From positions 372,001 through 436,000 of the forward strand of contig NZ_JAAOZF010000001.1 of NCBI RefSeq assembly GCF_011759705.1: DNA of 64,000 nt, read 5' to 3'. Source of the stretch: Microbacterium ulmi. GTDB taxonomy: Bacteria > Actinomycetota > Actinomycetes > Actinomycetales > Microbacteriaceae. The first letter of the stretch is position 1, and every line of letters starts with the position of its first letter. The position numbers and the translations under genes are program-made. This document shows, in pieces, positions 1 to 7,977 of the stretch. Under the pieces are notes generated by a model. That model worked only from the letters and a program-made list of their open reading frames with translations. It ran no database searches and was not told the DNA's origin.

Positions 1-77
1 TTGGTGTCATAGAGCCGGACCGTCACCGCACCAGCCTACCGGCGGGGCCTGCGCGAGTCCTGGTCGTGACGACCCGG

Positions 78-83
78 TAGAAC
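78..83 (+). promoter_or_regulatory. -10 box of leaderless transporter gene
   Basis: TAGAAC lies 6 nt before the GTG start at 90, so the mRNA probably begins at the start codon. No Shine-Dalgarno sequence is seen. The 77 bases to its left hold no gene I can support. Confidence 0.5.
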
Positions 84-89
84 TGTAGA

Positions 90-1022
90 GTGCTCCGCGT
101 CTTCGCCGTCCTCGCCGCGGCCGTCCTGTTCGGCACGACGGGCACGTCGCTGGCGCTCGGGCCTGACGGGACGACGCCCCTCGCGGTGGGAGCCGTCCGC
201 CTCGTCATCGGCGGCACGGGCCTCGCGATCGTCGCGTTCGTCCTTGCGCGACGCCACGCGCGGCGGCGCACGACCCCCGCGCCGCGCCCGAGCCGACGAG
301 CCGTCGCGCTCATGGCCACGACGGCGGTCTGCCTCGTCGTGTACCAGCCGCTGTTCTTCCTCGGGACGGCGCGCAACGGCGTCGCGGTCGGGACGGTCGT
401 CGCACTGGGCGCCGCTCCCGTGCTCGCGGGCATCCTCGAGTGGACGCTCACGCGCCGGATGCCCGGCGGCACGTGGATGCTCGCGACGGGCTTCGCGACG
501 ATCGGCGTCGTGCTCCTCGGCTTCGGCGGCCAGGCGCATGCGTCGGGCGCCGCCGGAACGGATCCGCTCGGGCTGCTCGGCTCGCTCGGGGCAGGGGCGT
601 CCTTCGCGATCCTCGCCAACGCACAGCGGCGCCTGCTCGACGAGGGCTGGGATCCGTTCACCGTCGTGGGTTCGATGGGCCTGGGCTCGGCCGTCCTGTC
701 GGCGCTCGTGCTGCCCTTCGTCGACCTGCGCTGGCTCGGCGAGCCGGCCGGCGTCGTCATGGCGCTGTGGCTCGGGCTCGCGACGATCTCGCTCGCCTAC
801 ACGCTGTTCACGTGGGGCCTCGGCGGCCTCACGGCGGCGACCGCCGCGACGCTGACGCTCGGCGAGCCGCTCACGGCGAGCGTCCTGGGCATCGCCGTGC
901 TCGGCGAGCGGCTCTCGGGTCTTGCGGTCGGCGGCGTCGTCCTGCTCGCGGCGGGACTCGCGCTGCTCGCCTGGGGCTCGCGGCGCGCCCGGGACCCCGA
1001 GCCGTTCGCCGTGGAGGGCTGA
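90..1022 (+). CDS. EamA/DMT superfamily transporter
   Basis: This 310-residue inner-membrane protein has about ten hydrophobic segments in two similar halves, the architecture of EamA-type drug/metabolite transporters that move small metabolites. The first helix runs straight from the GTG start (AAVLFGTTGTSLAL), and the second half ends in a typical terminal helix (VLLAAGLALLAW). The start is set by a leaderless -10 box 6 nt upstream. The substrate cannot be read from the sequence. It stands alone, with a GNAT gene 118 nt downstream. Confidence 0.85.
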   Translation: MLRVFAVLAAAVLFGTTGTSLALGPDGTTPLAVGAVRLVIGGTGLAIVAFVLARRHARRRTTPAPRPSRRAVALMATTAVCLVVYQPLFFLGTARNGVAVGTVVALGAAPVLAGILEWTLTRRMPGGTWMLATGFATIGVVLLGFGGQAHASGAAGTDPLGLLGSLGAGASFAILANAQRRLLDEGWDPFTVVGSMGLGSAVLSALVLPFVDLRWLGEPAGVVMALWLGLATISLAYTLFTWGLGGLTAATAATLTLGEPLTASVLGIAVLGERLSGLAVGGVVLLAAGLALLAWGSRRARDPEPFAVEG

Positions 1023-1140
1023 GCCTGCGCGCATCGAGTGCGCCGGCCGTGCACGGCCACCCGGCCCGGCCAGGCCGGCCGGGTCGCGCGAGGCGGGACG
1101 AAACGGGCCCGACATCGCCGCGTGCGAGACTGTCGGCGAC

Positions 1141-1608
1141 ATGACCACGGACATCCAGATCCGCGTCGACGACCTCTCCGGCGCGCAGACCCAGGCCCTC
1201 GTCTCGCGCCATCTCGCGGGCATGCACGACAGCTCGCCGCCCGAGAGCGTGCACGCGCTCGACCTCGACGGGCTGCGGCATCCGTCGATCACGTTCTGGT
1301 CGGCGTGGATCGACGGCGAGCTCGCCGGGATCGCCGCGCTCAAGAGCCTCGATGCCGACCGGGGCGAGATCAAGTCGATGCGCGTCGACGACCGCTTCCG
1401 CGGGTCCGGAGTCGGGCGCGCGCTGCTGCGGCACGTGCTCGGGCAAGCGCGCCTGCGCGGAATGTCGAGCCTGTGGCTCGAGACGGGCACGCCGGCCGAG
1501 TTCCTCCCCGCACAGCGGCTCTACGAGAGCGAGGGGTTCGTCGAGTGCGGTCCGTTCGAGGACTACTCGCTCGATCCGTTCTCCCGGTTCATGACGAAGG
1601 CTCTGTAG
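1141..1608 (+). CDS. GNAT family N-acetyltransferase
   Basis: A 155-residue cytoplasmic GNAT protein that should transfer an acyl group from acetyl-CoA to an amine. The acetyl-CoA loop R/Q-x-x-G-x-G/A is seen as RFRGSGVGRALL at about residues 84-95. It is followed by the strand-helix LWLETGTPAEFLPAQRLYES and GFVECGPFEDY, close to small PanZ/YiiD-like acetyltransferases. I chose the ATG at 1141 because the family fold begins there and the upstream in-frame sequence is a shadow of the transporter region. Substrate unknown. Confidence 0.85.
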   Translation: MTTDIQIRVDDLSGAQTQALVSRHLAGMHDSSPPESVHALDLDGLRHPSITFWSAWIDGELAGIAALKSLDADRGEIKSMRVDDRFRGSGVGRALLRHVLGQARLRGMSSLWLETGTPAEFLPAQRLYESEGFVECGPFEDYSLDPFSRFMTKAL

Positions 1609-1641
1609 CGCCGGGCGGGTTCTCACGGAGGCCGCCTCCGG

Positions 1642-1705
1642 ACGACGAGCCGCGCCCTCAGGCCGGAACGACGAGCCGCGGCCTCAAGCCGGAACGACGA
1701 GCGCG
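1642..1705. repeat. 26-bp tandem repeat copying the 3' end of ispDF
   Basis: ACGACGAGC recurs at 1642, 1668 and 1694, exactly 26 bp apart. The right-most unit is the real 3' end of ispDF. The two units beyond its stop (1684-1686) repeat the coding end (LVVPA) and the stop codon itself (1658-1660). Confidence 0.9.
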
Positions 1706-2883
1706 ACCGCGAACGCCGCCACTCCCTCGCCGCGCCCCGTGAAGCCCAGCCCGTCGGTCGTCGTCGCCGCGACCGACACGGGGGCGCCGCCGAGTGCGGC
1801 CGACAGCGCCGCCTCGGCCTCCGCCCGACGCGATGAGAACCGCGGGCGTCCCGCCTGCACCTGGACGGACACGTTGCCGACGCGCCATCCGGCCTCGCCG
1901 AGCAGTGCCGCGGTGCGCGAGAGGAACGCGTCGGCGTGCGCCCCCGCATACTGAGGCTGGTCCGTGCCGAAGTGGGTTCCGATGTCGCCGAGCCCCGCCG
2001 CCGACAGCAGCGCGTCGACGATCGCGTGCGCGACGGCATCGCCGTCGGAGTGCCCCGACAGCGCCCGCTCGCCGCTCCATCGGAGCCCCGCGAGCCAGAG
2101 GTCGCCGTCTCCGCCGAAGGCGTGCACGTCGGTGCCGACCCCGACGCGAGGGCCCGGGGCGCGAGCGTCGAGCGACGTCTGCGCGGGCGCGACGGGGTGC
2201 ACGAGCGAACGCGCCCGCTCGAGGTCGGCGGGCGTCGTGATCTTGAACCCGAGCGGATCGCCGTCGACGACGTACACGGGATGACCCGCTGCGGCCACGA
2301 GCGCCGCATCGTCGGTGAACTCCTCGTCCGCGACGGCGTACGCCGTGTCGAGGATGTCGCGCCGGAACCCCTGCGGCGTCTGTGCCGCCGCGAGCTGCGA
2401 CCTGTCGACGGCCGCCTGCACGGCGTTCCCCTCGATGCGCTTGATCGTGTCGATGACGGGCAGCACGGGAACGACCCCGGGGAGCCCCTCTTCGACGGCG
2501 TCGACGACGCGCGCGAACACCTCCGGGGGCACCAGGGCACGGGCCGCGTCGTGGACGAGGACGACATCGACGTCGGGCCACACGGCGGCGAGCCCTGCCG
2601 CGACCGAGCCCTGCCGGGTCGCTCCCCCCGTCACGACGGACGCGAGGTCGCGGCGGGCCCCCGCCGCTTCGAGCACGTCGGTCAGCGCGTCGCCTTCACG
2701 TCCGTCGGGCGCCACGACGACGACCTGCGCACGGGGCCCGGCGAAGACCCCGCGCAGCGCATGACGCAGGATCGTGTGCTCGTCGAGCCCGACGAACGCC
2801 TTGGGGGCGCCGGCGCCCAGTCGCGTGCCTGATCCGGCCGCGACGACGACGACGGCGACACGGGGAACGGGGTCGACGCTCAT
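1684..2883 (-). CDS. ispDF: Bifunctional IspD/IspF isoprenoid enzyme
   Basis: A fusion of two MEP-pathway enzymes, 399 residues. The N-terminal IspD half (about 1-230) has the nucleotide-binding [14 protein letters not shown] motif and makes CDP-methylerythritol from MEP and CTP. The C-terminal IspF half (about 240-399) has the metal-site motif GTDVHAF and [12 protein letters not shown] and forms the cyclic diphosphate. Fused IspDF is known in several bacterial groups; in mycobacteria the two are separate adjacent genes. It lies downstream of carD on the same strand, as in Mycobacterium. The ATG at 2883 has a leaderless -10 box (TAGTCT) 7 nt upstream. Confidence 0.96.
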   Translation of the reverse strand: MSVDPVPRVAVVVVAAGSGTRLGAGAPKAFVGLDEHTILRHALRGVFAGPRAQVVVVAPDGREGDALTDVLEAAGARRDLASVVTGGATRQGSVAAGLAAVWPDVDVVLVHDAARALVPPEVFARVVDAVEEGLPGVVPVLPVIDTIKRIEGNAVQAAVDRSQLAAAQTPQGFRRDILDTAYAVADEEFTDDAALVAAAGHPVYVVDGDPLGFKITTPADLERARSLVHPVAPAQTSLDARAPGPRVGVGTDVHAFGGDGDLWLAGLRWSGERALSGHSDGDAVAHAIVDALLSAAGLGDIGTHFGTDQPQYAGAHADAFLSRTAALLGEAGWRVGNVSVQVQAGRPRFSSRRAEAEAALSAALGGAPVSVAATTTDGLGFTGRGEGVAAFAVALVVPA

Positions 2884-2890
2884 GCCATCG

Positions 2891-2896
2891 AGACTA
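2891..2896 (-). promoter_or_regulatory. -10 box of leaderless ispDF
   Basis: On the minus strand TAGTCT lies 7 nt before the ATG at 2883, giving ispDF its own promoter inside the carD-ispDF gap. Confidence 0.5.
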
Positions 2897-2952
2897 CCGA
2901 GGGCGCTCGGCGTCGTGCGATGCGGCGGCAGCGGAGCGCGATCGCGTGCGCG

Positions 2953-3435
2953 TCAGGACGCGAGGACCTCTTCCAGGACGACGCTCGCGCGCTCCTCATC
3001 GGTCTTCTCGGCGAGGGCCAGCTCGGAGATGAGGATCTGCTTCGCCTTGGCGAGCATGCGCTTCTCACCGGCCGACAGTCCGCGGTCCTGATCGCGGCGC
3101 CACAGGTCGCGCACGACCTCGCTCACCTTGATGACGTCGCCCGACGCGAGCTTCTCGAGGTTCGCCTTGTACCGGCGCGACCAGTTCGTCGGCTCTTCCG
3201 TGAAGGGAGCCCGCAGGACCTCGAAGACTCGGTCGAGGCCTTCCTTGCCGATCACGTCGCGGACGCCCACCAGATCGACGTTCTCCGCCGGGACCTCGAT
3301 GATCAGGTCCCCCTGCGTGACGTTGAGCTTCAGGTACTTCTTCGTCTCGCCCTTGATGACTCGGTCCTTGACCTCGATGATCGTCGCGGCCCCGTGATGG
3401 GGATAGACGACCGTCTCGCCAACCTCAAAAAGCAT
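2953..3435 (-). CDS. carD: CarD/CdnL-family RNA polymerase-binding regulator
   Basis: This 160-residue protein begins [19 protein letters not shown], the N-terminal Tudor-like RNAP-interaction domain of CarD/CdnL, followed by a basic helical C-terminal domain. CarD binds the RNAP beta subunit at promoters, stabilises open complexes and is needed for rRNA promoter activity in actinobacteria. The ATG at 3435 is chosen because AAAGGAC precedes it by about 10 nt and homologues start here; the longer frame upstream has no such support. It is followed by ispDF, a conserved actinobacterial order. Confidence 0.95.
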   Translation of the reverse strand: MLFEVGETVVYPHHGAATIIEVKDRVIKGETKKYLKLNVTQGDLIIEVPAENVDLVGVRDVIGKEGLDRVFEVLRAPFTEEPTNWSRRYKANLEKLASGDVIKVSEVVRDLWRRDQDRGLSAGEKRMLAKAKQILISELALAEKTDEERASVVLEEVLAS

Positions 3436-3461
3436 GCAGTTATGTCCTTTCGGCAACCTCC

Positions 3462-3467
3462 AGAATA
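3462..3467 (-). promoter_or_regulatory. -10 box for carD
   Basis: TATTCT on the minus strand lies 26 nt upstream of the carD start, leaving a short leader that carries the ribosome binding site AAAGGAC. Unlike its neighbours this is a leadered gene. Confidence 0.45.
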
Positions 3468-3559
3468 CCACAGGCGGCATACGCTAAGGTTCGCCGCCGC
3501 CCTGGACGCGTGCGGGCTCGGCGGCGGCCGGCCCCGCGGAGGACGACACGCCGACCCTC

Positions 3560-3565
3560 TAGAAT
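3560..3565 (+). promoter_or_regulatory. -10 box for lipoprotein gene
   Basis: TAGAAT is followed by about 39 nt of leader containing TTGGAGGATCC, a good ribosome binding site just before the GTG start at 3605. Confidence 0.5.
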
Positions 3566-3604
3566 CGTGAGGTAAGCCGTCGTCCGCTCCCCCTTGGAGG
3601 ATCC

Positions 3605-4081
3605 GTGAAATCGCGCCTCATCGCGTCGCTCGCCGTCGGCGCCGCCATCGCCCTCGGGACGACGGGCTGCGCCATGATCTCGCCGCAGGCGACGACGATC
3701 CACTACTCGCCGGCCGACGGTGTCAGCGTCTCGGCGCCAGGCTCGCCCCTGCAGGTGCGCAACGCGCTCATCGTCGCCGACGAGGCCGGAGAGAACGGCA
3801 ACTTCGTCGCCGCGATCGTCAACGACACCGACGACGCGCAGACGCTGAGCCTCGAGTTCGGCGAGGGCTCGGGCGCGATCCAGAAGTCGGTCCGCGTCCC
3901 CGCGCGCAGCGTTGTGAGCCTCGGCAGCGACGACACCGAGCCGCTCCTGGTGAAGGGCATCGACACGCTTCCGGGGTCCGACCTGCCCGTCTTCTTCCAG
4001 TCCGGCGACGCAGACACGGTGCGCGCCGACATCCCCGTCCTCGACGGATCGCTCTCGTACCTCGAGTCGCTCGCTCCGTAG
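3605..4081 (+). CDS. Predicted secreted lipoprotein
   Basis: This 158-residue protein has a classical lipoprotein signal peptide: basic start MKSR, a hydrophobic stretch, and the lipobox LGTTGC with Cys at about residue 22. The mature part is a small acidic beta-rich domain (VRNALIVADEAGENGNFVAAIVND) resembling copper-chaperone-like or immunoglobulin-like folds of actinobacterial lipoproteins. I do not recognise a function. It should be anchored to the outer face of the membrane. The GTG at 3605 follows a strong GGAGG. It is divergent from carD and convergent with regX3. Confidence 0.8.
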   Translation: MKSRLIASLAVGAAIALGTTGCAMISPQATTIHYSPADGVSVSAPGSPLQVRNALIVADEAGENGNFVAAIVNDTDDAQTLSLEFGEGSGAIQKSVRVPARSVVSLGSDDTEPLLVKGIDTLPGSDLPVFFQSGDADTVRADIPVLDGSLSYLESLAP

Positions 4082-4124
4082 CGGCCCGCGAGACGGGATG
4101 CCGCGGCATCCCGTCTCGCGCACG

Positions 4125-4808
4125 TCACCCCTCGAAGCGGTACCCGAGCCCGCGCACCGTCACGAGCATGACGGGCTCGCCCGGGTTCTGCTCGATCCGC
4201 GAGCGAATGCGCTTGATGTGCACGTCGAGGGTCTTCGTGTCGCCGAAGTAGTCGCTTCCCCACACGCGGTCGATGAGCTGGCCGCGGGTCAGGACGCGTC
4301 CGGCGTTGCGCATGAGCACCTCGAGCAGCTCGAACTCCTTCAGGGGCATGCTGATCTCGCGCCCCTCGACCGCGACCGTGTGCCGGTCGATGTCGACCGT
4401 CACGCGGCCGCCCGTGAGGATGCGATCGTCGAGATCCGCGTCGACGGAGGAGAACCGGCGCAGCACGGCCCGCATGCGCGCGAGCAGCTCTCGGGCCGAG
4501 TACGGCTTCGTGACGTAGTCGTCCGCACCGAGCTCGAGCCCCACGACGATGTCGACCTCGGAGTCCTTGGCCGTGAGCATGATGATCGGCACGGCCGACG
4601 AGGCTCGGATCTGACGGCACACCTCGGTGCCCGGCATCCCCGGGAGCATGAGGTCGAGCAGGACGATGTCTGCACCGCGATCGCGGAACGCCGACAGCGC
4701 GGCCGGTCCGTCCTCGGCGATCTCGACGTCGTAGCCTTCGCGACGGAGCAGGTAGGCGAGCGGATCGGCGAGATCCGGCTCGTCCTCGACGAGCAGCACA
4801 CGGGTCAT
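4125..4808 (-). CDS. regX3: Response regulator of phosphate starvation, RegX3/PhoP-like
   Basis: A 227-residue OmpR-family response regulator. The receiver domain (1-120) shows the acidic pocket E8/D9, phospho-acceptor D52 (VLLDLMLPG), the LTAK threonine and the YVTKP lysine. The C-terminal winged helix (about 130-227) has the recognition segment KTLDVHIKRIRSRIE. It overlaps the kinase gene by 4 nt (ATGA), so the two are translationally coupled. Pairing with a SenX3-type kinase and divergence from phoU mark it as the regulator of the PHO regulon. It should bind the PHO-box-like repeats listed in this window. Confidence 0.92.
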   Translation of the reverse strand: MTRVLLVEDEPDLADPLAYLLRREGYDVEIAEDGPAALSAFRDRGADIVLLDLMLPGMPGTEVCRQIRASSAVPIIMLTAKDSEVDIVVGLELGADDYVTKPYSARELLARMRAVLRRFSSVDADLDDRILTGGRVTVDIDRHTVAVEGREISMPLKEFELLEVLMRNAGRVLTRGQLIDRVWGSDYFGDTKTLDVHIKRIRSRIEQNPGEPVMLVTVRGLGYRFEG

Positions 4809-6049
4809 GCGGGGTCTCCCTTCGTGGGGACGGGAGCCGTGGAGGTGCCGGCGGCGGTCGAGACCGCCTTCGACTTCGGCTTGGACTTCTTGCGTTTGCG
4901 CTTGCGCGACGGGTCGTCGAGCGGCGCGTCGATGCGCGGCAGGCGGATCGTGAAGGTCGAGCCCTTCCCCGGTCGCGACCACAGGCGCACCTCGCCGCCG
5001 TGCCGCTGCACGGCGTGCTTGACGATCGACAGGCCGAGACCCGTGCCGCCCGTGCGCCGGGAGCGCGCCTGGTCGGCGCGGTAGAACCGCTCGAAGATGC
5101 GGTCCTGATCGCCTTCGGCGATGCCGATGCCGCGATCCGTGACGGAGATCTCGACGATGTCGTCGACCGCCTTGACGCCGACGGCGACGGCCGACCCCTG
5201 CGGGGAGTACGCGATCGCGTTCGCGACGAGGTTCCCCACGGCTTCGCCGAGCACCTGCGCGTCGCCGCGCACGTAGACGCCCTTGACGCCGCCGCGGTGC
5301 AGGAGAACGCCCGCGGAGGCCGCCTGGATCGCGTGCGCCTCGAGCGCCGACGCGACGATCTCGTCGACGGAGACGTCGCGCTCGGCCGTCAGGTCGTCGG
5401 CCGACTGAAGGCGCGACAGGTTCATGATGCGCGACGTGAGCAGAGCGAGCCGGGATGCCTCGCCCGTCAGGCGCGATGCGAAGATGCGCACCTGCTCGGG
5501 GTCGTCGGCTGCGGACTCGATCGCCTCGGCGAGGAGGCTGACGGCGCCGACGGGCGTCTTGAGCTCATGACTCGTGTTCGCCACGAAGTCGCGGCGCATC
5601 TGCTCGACGCGCTCCTTCTCCGTGATGTCGCGGAGGACGAGCAGCACGAGGCGCGGCGAGATCCGCGTCGCGCGGACGGCGACGAGCCGCGGCTCGGCAG
5701 GGGCGGGGCCCCGGCGCAGCCGCAGCGTCTCGGTCGCCGCCCCCGACTCCGCGCCGCGAGCGCGGCGGGCGAGCGCCCGCAGCTCGTCACCAGGGACGAC
5801 GTTGCCCTCTTCGAGGCCGAAGGGGCCCGCGGGGGCGGATGCCGCGAGCACGGTCGACGACGTGTCGACGACGACGGCCGGGTCGTCCATGCCGTGCATG
5901 ACGTCGCGAACGCCGTCCGGGATCTCGACCGACGTCTCGGCGCGCATGCGGTCGCGCGCACGCATCGAGACGACCACGAGGGCGGAGATCGACCCGCCGA
6001 TCGCGACGCCGACGAGCAGCGCAAGCAGCGCGAGCTGCGTCGAATCCAT
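4805..6049 (-). CDS. senX3: Sensor histidine kinase, SenX3/PhoR-like
   Basis: This 414-residue kinase senses phosphate status, probably through PhoU and the Pst transporter, and phosphorylates the partner regulator. One N-terminal membrane helix (about 5-30) is followed by a PAS-like region (50-150), the H-box NTSHELKTPVGA with its histidine near 165, the N-box NLVANAIAYSP and glycine boxes DRGIGIAEGD and GTGLGLSIVKH. The tail is unusually basic (RKRKRKKSKPKSK). A gpmA gene nearby recalls the gpm1-senX3-regX3 order of mycobacteria. The start has a leaderless -10 box 7 nt upstream. Confidence 0.92.
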   Translation of the reverse strand: MDSTQLALLALLVGVAIGGSISALVVVSMRARDRMRAETSVEIPDGVRDVMHGMDDPAVVVDTSSTVLAASAPAGPFGLEEGNVVPGDELRALARRARGAESGAATETLRLRRGPAPAEPRLVAVRATRISPRLVLLVLRDITEKERVEQMRRDFVANTSHELKTPVGAVSLLAEAIESAADDPEQVRIFASRLTGEASRLALLTSRIMNLSRLQSADDLTAERDVSVDEIVASALEAHAIQAASAGVLLHRGGVKGVYVRGDAQVLGEAVGNLVANAIAYSPQGSAVAVGVKAVDDIVEISVTDRGIGIAEGDQDRIFERFYRADQARSRRTGGTGLGLSIVKHAVQRHGGEVRLWSRPGKGSTFTIRLPRIDAPLDDPSRKRKRKKSKPKSKAVSTAAGTSTAPVPTKGDPA

Positions 6050-6056
6050 GTCCTCC

Positions 6057-6062
6057 AGAGTA
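6057..6062 (-). promoter_or_regulatory. -10 box of senX3
   Basis: TACTCT on the minus strand lies 7 nt before the ATG at 6049. A GGAG in the gap could serve little as an SD because it touches the start too closely. Confidence 0.45.
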
Positions 6063-6122
6063 GAGGGACAGCGCCCCGGCGCCCCGTCGGCCCGAACACC
6101 GCGGGAGGCGCATCCGGCTACT

Positions 6123-6155
6123 ATTCACTCCTGGAGCACCGTTCGTTAACCTTCG
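6123..6155. promoter_or_regulatory. Candidate PHO-box between senX3 and phoU
   Basis: Three consecutive 11-nt units can be read: ATTCACTCCTG, GAGCACCGTTC and GTTAACCTTCG. The first and third resemble the PHO-box unit G-T-T-C-A-C-C of actinobacterial PhoP/RegX3 sites and are exactly 22 nt apart. The position suits control of both divergent transcripts. Confidence 0.5.
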
Positions 6156-6218
6156 CTGGCGAGAATCGCCGAGTCGCAGGACGAGTGCGTCCAGGCGAAA
6201 ACGGAAGGGTTGCAGCGG

Positions 6219-6905
6219 ATGCGCGAAGTGTTCCACCACTCGCTGGAGGATGTCCAGGGGCGCCTGGTCGAGATCGCGGAGCTCGTGACGATCGCGATCG
6301 ACAAGGCCACGCAGGCATTCGGCACGAGCGACGTCTCGCTCGCCGAGGAGGTCATCGAGGCCGATGCGATCATCGACGAGAAGGCGATCGCACTCGACGA
6401 GCTCGCGATCGAGATCCTCGCGCGCCAGCAGCCCGTCGCCCGCGACCTGCGCATCGTGGTGAGCGCGCTGCGCATCAGCGCGTCGCTCGAGCGCATGGGA
6501 GACATCGCCGAGCACATCGCGCAGCTGACGCGCATGCGGTTCCCCGAGCGCGCCATCCCCAAGGGGCTCAAGGGCACGTTCACGCGCATGGGCGGCCTCG
6601 ACGTCGAGGTGTCCCGTCAGCTCACGGAGCTCCTGCGCACGCAGGACCTCGAGATCGCCGACCGGATCCGCAACGCCGACGACGAGATCGACGAGCTGCA
6701 CGTCTCCGTGTTCGAGAAGGTCCTGAGCGACAGCTGGCAGGGCGAGGCGGCCGCGACGGTCGACGCGACCCTCGCGAGCCGGTACCACGAGCGCTTCGCC
6801 GACCACGCCGTGTCGATCTCGAAGAAGGTCATCTACCTCGCGACCGGCGACTGGACGCCCGACACGGACGACACGTTCGTCGTGCCCGGAGGCGCACAGG
6901 CGTAG
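6219..6905 (+). CDS. phoU: Phosphate signalling protein PhoU
   Basis: This 228-residue all-helical protein has the two repeated three-helix bundles of PhoU with acidic metal-binding motifs (for example DDEIDELH in the second half). PhoU links the Pst transporter to the histidine kinase and restrains the PHO regulon when phosphate is plentiful. I chose the ATG at 6219, giving MREVFHHSLEDVQGRL, because GGAAGGG lies about 10 nt upstream; a TTG at 6210 would touch that site. The gene diverges from senX3. Confidence 0.94.
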   Translation: MREVFHHSLEDVQGRLVEIAELVTIAIDKATQAFGTSDVSLAEEVIEADAIIDEKAIALDELAIEILARQQPVARDLRIVVSALRISASLERMGDIAEHIAQLTRMRFPERAIPKGLKGTFTRMGGLDVEVSRQLTELLRTQDLEIADRIRNADDEIDELHVSVFEKVLSDSWQGEAAATVDATLASRYHERFADHAVSISKKVIYLATGDWTPDTDDTFVVPGGAQA

Positions 6906-6916
6906 GCCCCGCAGAC

Positions 6917-6958
6917 GAAGAGGAGCGGATGCTGCCGGGGGGCGGCATCCGCTCTTCC
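6917..6958 (+). terminator. Terminator after phoU
   Basis: AGCGGATGCTGCC and GGCGGCATCCGCT form a 13-bp stem with one mismatch around a GGGG loop, 12 nt after the phoU stop. The right arm is followed by TCTTCC rather than a long U-tract. Confidence 0.6.
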
Positions 6959-6961
6959 GTG

Positions 6962-7090
6962 TCTGCGCGGTGCTCCTGCGCGCGTGCTCCTGCGCGCGAA
7001 GCGTCTGCGCCGTGCTCCCTGCGCTGCGTCCGTGATCCTGCGCTGCGTCCGTGATCCTGCGCTGCGTCCGTGCTCCCGCGCTGCGTGCGC
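6962..7090. repeat. Tandem 19-bp repeats between phoU and gpmA
   Basis: The 247-bp gap between convergent phoU and gpmA has no gene. It holds about four copies of a 19-bp unit containing GCTGCGTCCGTGATCCTGC (best at about 7011-7083), preceded by shorter variants of GTGCTCCTGCGCGC. Confidence 0.8.
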
Positions 7091-7112
7091 GCGGTGCGCC
7101 GTGCGGAGCGGG

Positions 7113-7149
7113 GGTCCGGGTCGACGCCGCGGCGGCATCGACCCGGGCC
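7113..7149 (-). terminator. Terminator after gpmA
   Basis: GGTCCGGGTCGA pairs with TCGACCCGGGCC across a 13-nt loop (12 bp, one G-U) just beyond the gpmA stop. There is no U-tract, as is usual in high-GC actinobacteria. Confidence 0.55.
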
Positions 7150-7152
7150 TCG

Positions 7153-7902
7153 TCAGGCCTTGCCCTGGTTCGCGACGGCGGCGGCGCCCGCCGCGGCGGC
7201 CTCGGGATCGAGGTACTCGCCCGGGCCGAGCGGCAGGAGGTCCTCGCCGAGCTTGTAGACGAGCGGGATGCCGGTGGGGATGTTGAGCTCGGCGATGTCG
7301 GCGTCGCTGATGCCGTCGAGGTGCTTGACGAGTCCGCGCAGCGAGTTGCCGTGCGCCGTGACGAGGACGGTCCTGCCCGCCTTCAGGTCGGGGACGATCT
7401 CGCCCTCCCAGTACGGCAGGAGGCGGTCGATGACGAGCTTGAGCGACTCCGTCCGCGGGAGCTCGCCGTCGATGCCGGCGTAGCGCACGTCGTCGACCTG
7501 GCTGTACGGGTCGTCGTCGGCGAGCGGGGGCGGCGGCACGTCGAACGAGCGGCGCCACAGCATGAACTGCTCCTCGCCGAACTCCTCGAGGGTCTGCGCC
7601 TTGTCCTTGCCCTGCAGCGCGCCGTAGTGGCGCTCGTTGAGGCGCCACGAGCGCTTGACGGGGATCCACAGCCGGTCGGCGGCGTCGAGAGCGATGTCGG
7701 CCGTCTGGATCGCGCGGCTCAGCACCGACGTGTGCAGGACGTCGGGATGCAGGCCCGACTCGGCGAGCAGCTCGCCGCCGCGCTGGGCCTCGGCCTTGCC
7801 CTGGTCCGTGAGGCGGACGTCCACCCATCCGGTGAACTGGTTCGACTTGTTCCACTCGCTCTGGCCGTGGCGGAGGAGGATCAGCGTGTAGGGCGCAGTC
7901 AT
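7153..7902 (-). CDS. gpmA: 2,3-bisphosphoglycerate-dependent phosphoglycerate mutase
   Basis: This 249-residue glycolytic enzyme interconverts 3- and 2-phosphoglycerate. The phosphohistidine motif [10 protein letters not shown] is at residues 8-17 and the second catalytic histidine sits in [24 protein letters not shown] and the length match the dPGM family. It is convergent with phoU and close to senX3-regX3, as in mycobacteria (gpm1-senX3-regX3). The ATG at 7902 has a leaderless -10 box (TAAGCT) 6 nt upstream. Confidence 0.96.
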   Translation of the reverse strand: MTAPYTLILLRHGQSEWNKSNQFTGWVDVRLTDQGKAEAQRGGELLAESGLHPDVLHTSVLSRAIQTADIALDAADRLWIPVKRSWRLNERHYGALQGKDKAQTLEEFGEEQFMLWRRSFDVPPPPLADDDPYSQVDDVRYAGIDGELPRTESLKLVIDRLLPYWEGEIVPDLKAGRTVLVTAHGNSLRGLVKHLDGISDADIAELNIPTGIPLVYKLGEDLLPLGPGEYLDPEAAAAGAAAVANQGKA

Positions 7903-7908
7903 GCGCTC

Positions 7909-7914
7909 AGCTTA
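7909..7914 (-). promoter_or_regulatory. -10 box of leaderless gpmA
   Basis: TAAGCT on the minus strand, 6 nt before the ATG at 7902. Confidence 0.5.
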
Positions 7915-7977
7915 GCGAGGAGCCGCGCGACACGCCCCTGGGAGTGACGGCCGATGTCGGGCTGGCATCATGGGGGG

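Noticed and set aside
36..1490. Long open frames opposite the transporter and GNAT genes
   Set aside because: High G+C gives long antisense frames; their Arg/Pro-rich sequence matches no family and the sense genes explain the region. The same holds for similar shadows throughout the window.
7011..7090. CRISPR-like array
   Set aside because: Units of 19 bp are contiguous, with no spacers and no cas genes nearby. The arrays at 35.2 and 36.4 kb are rejected for the same reason.
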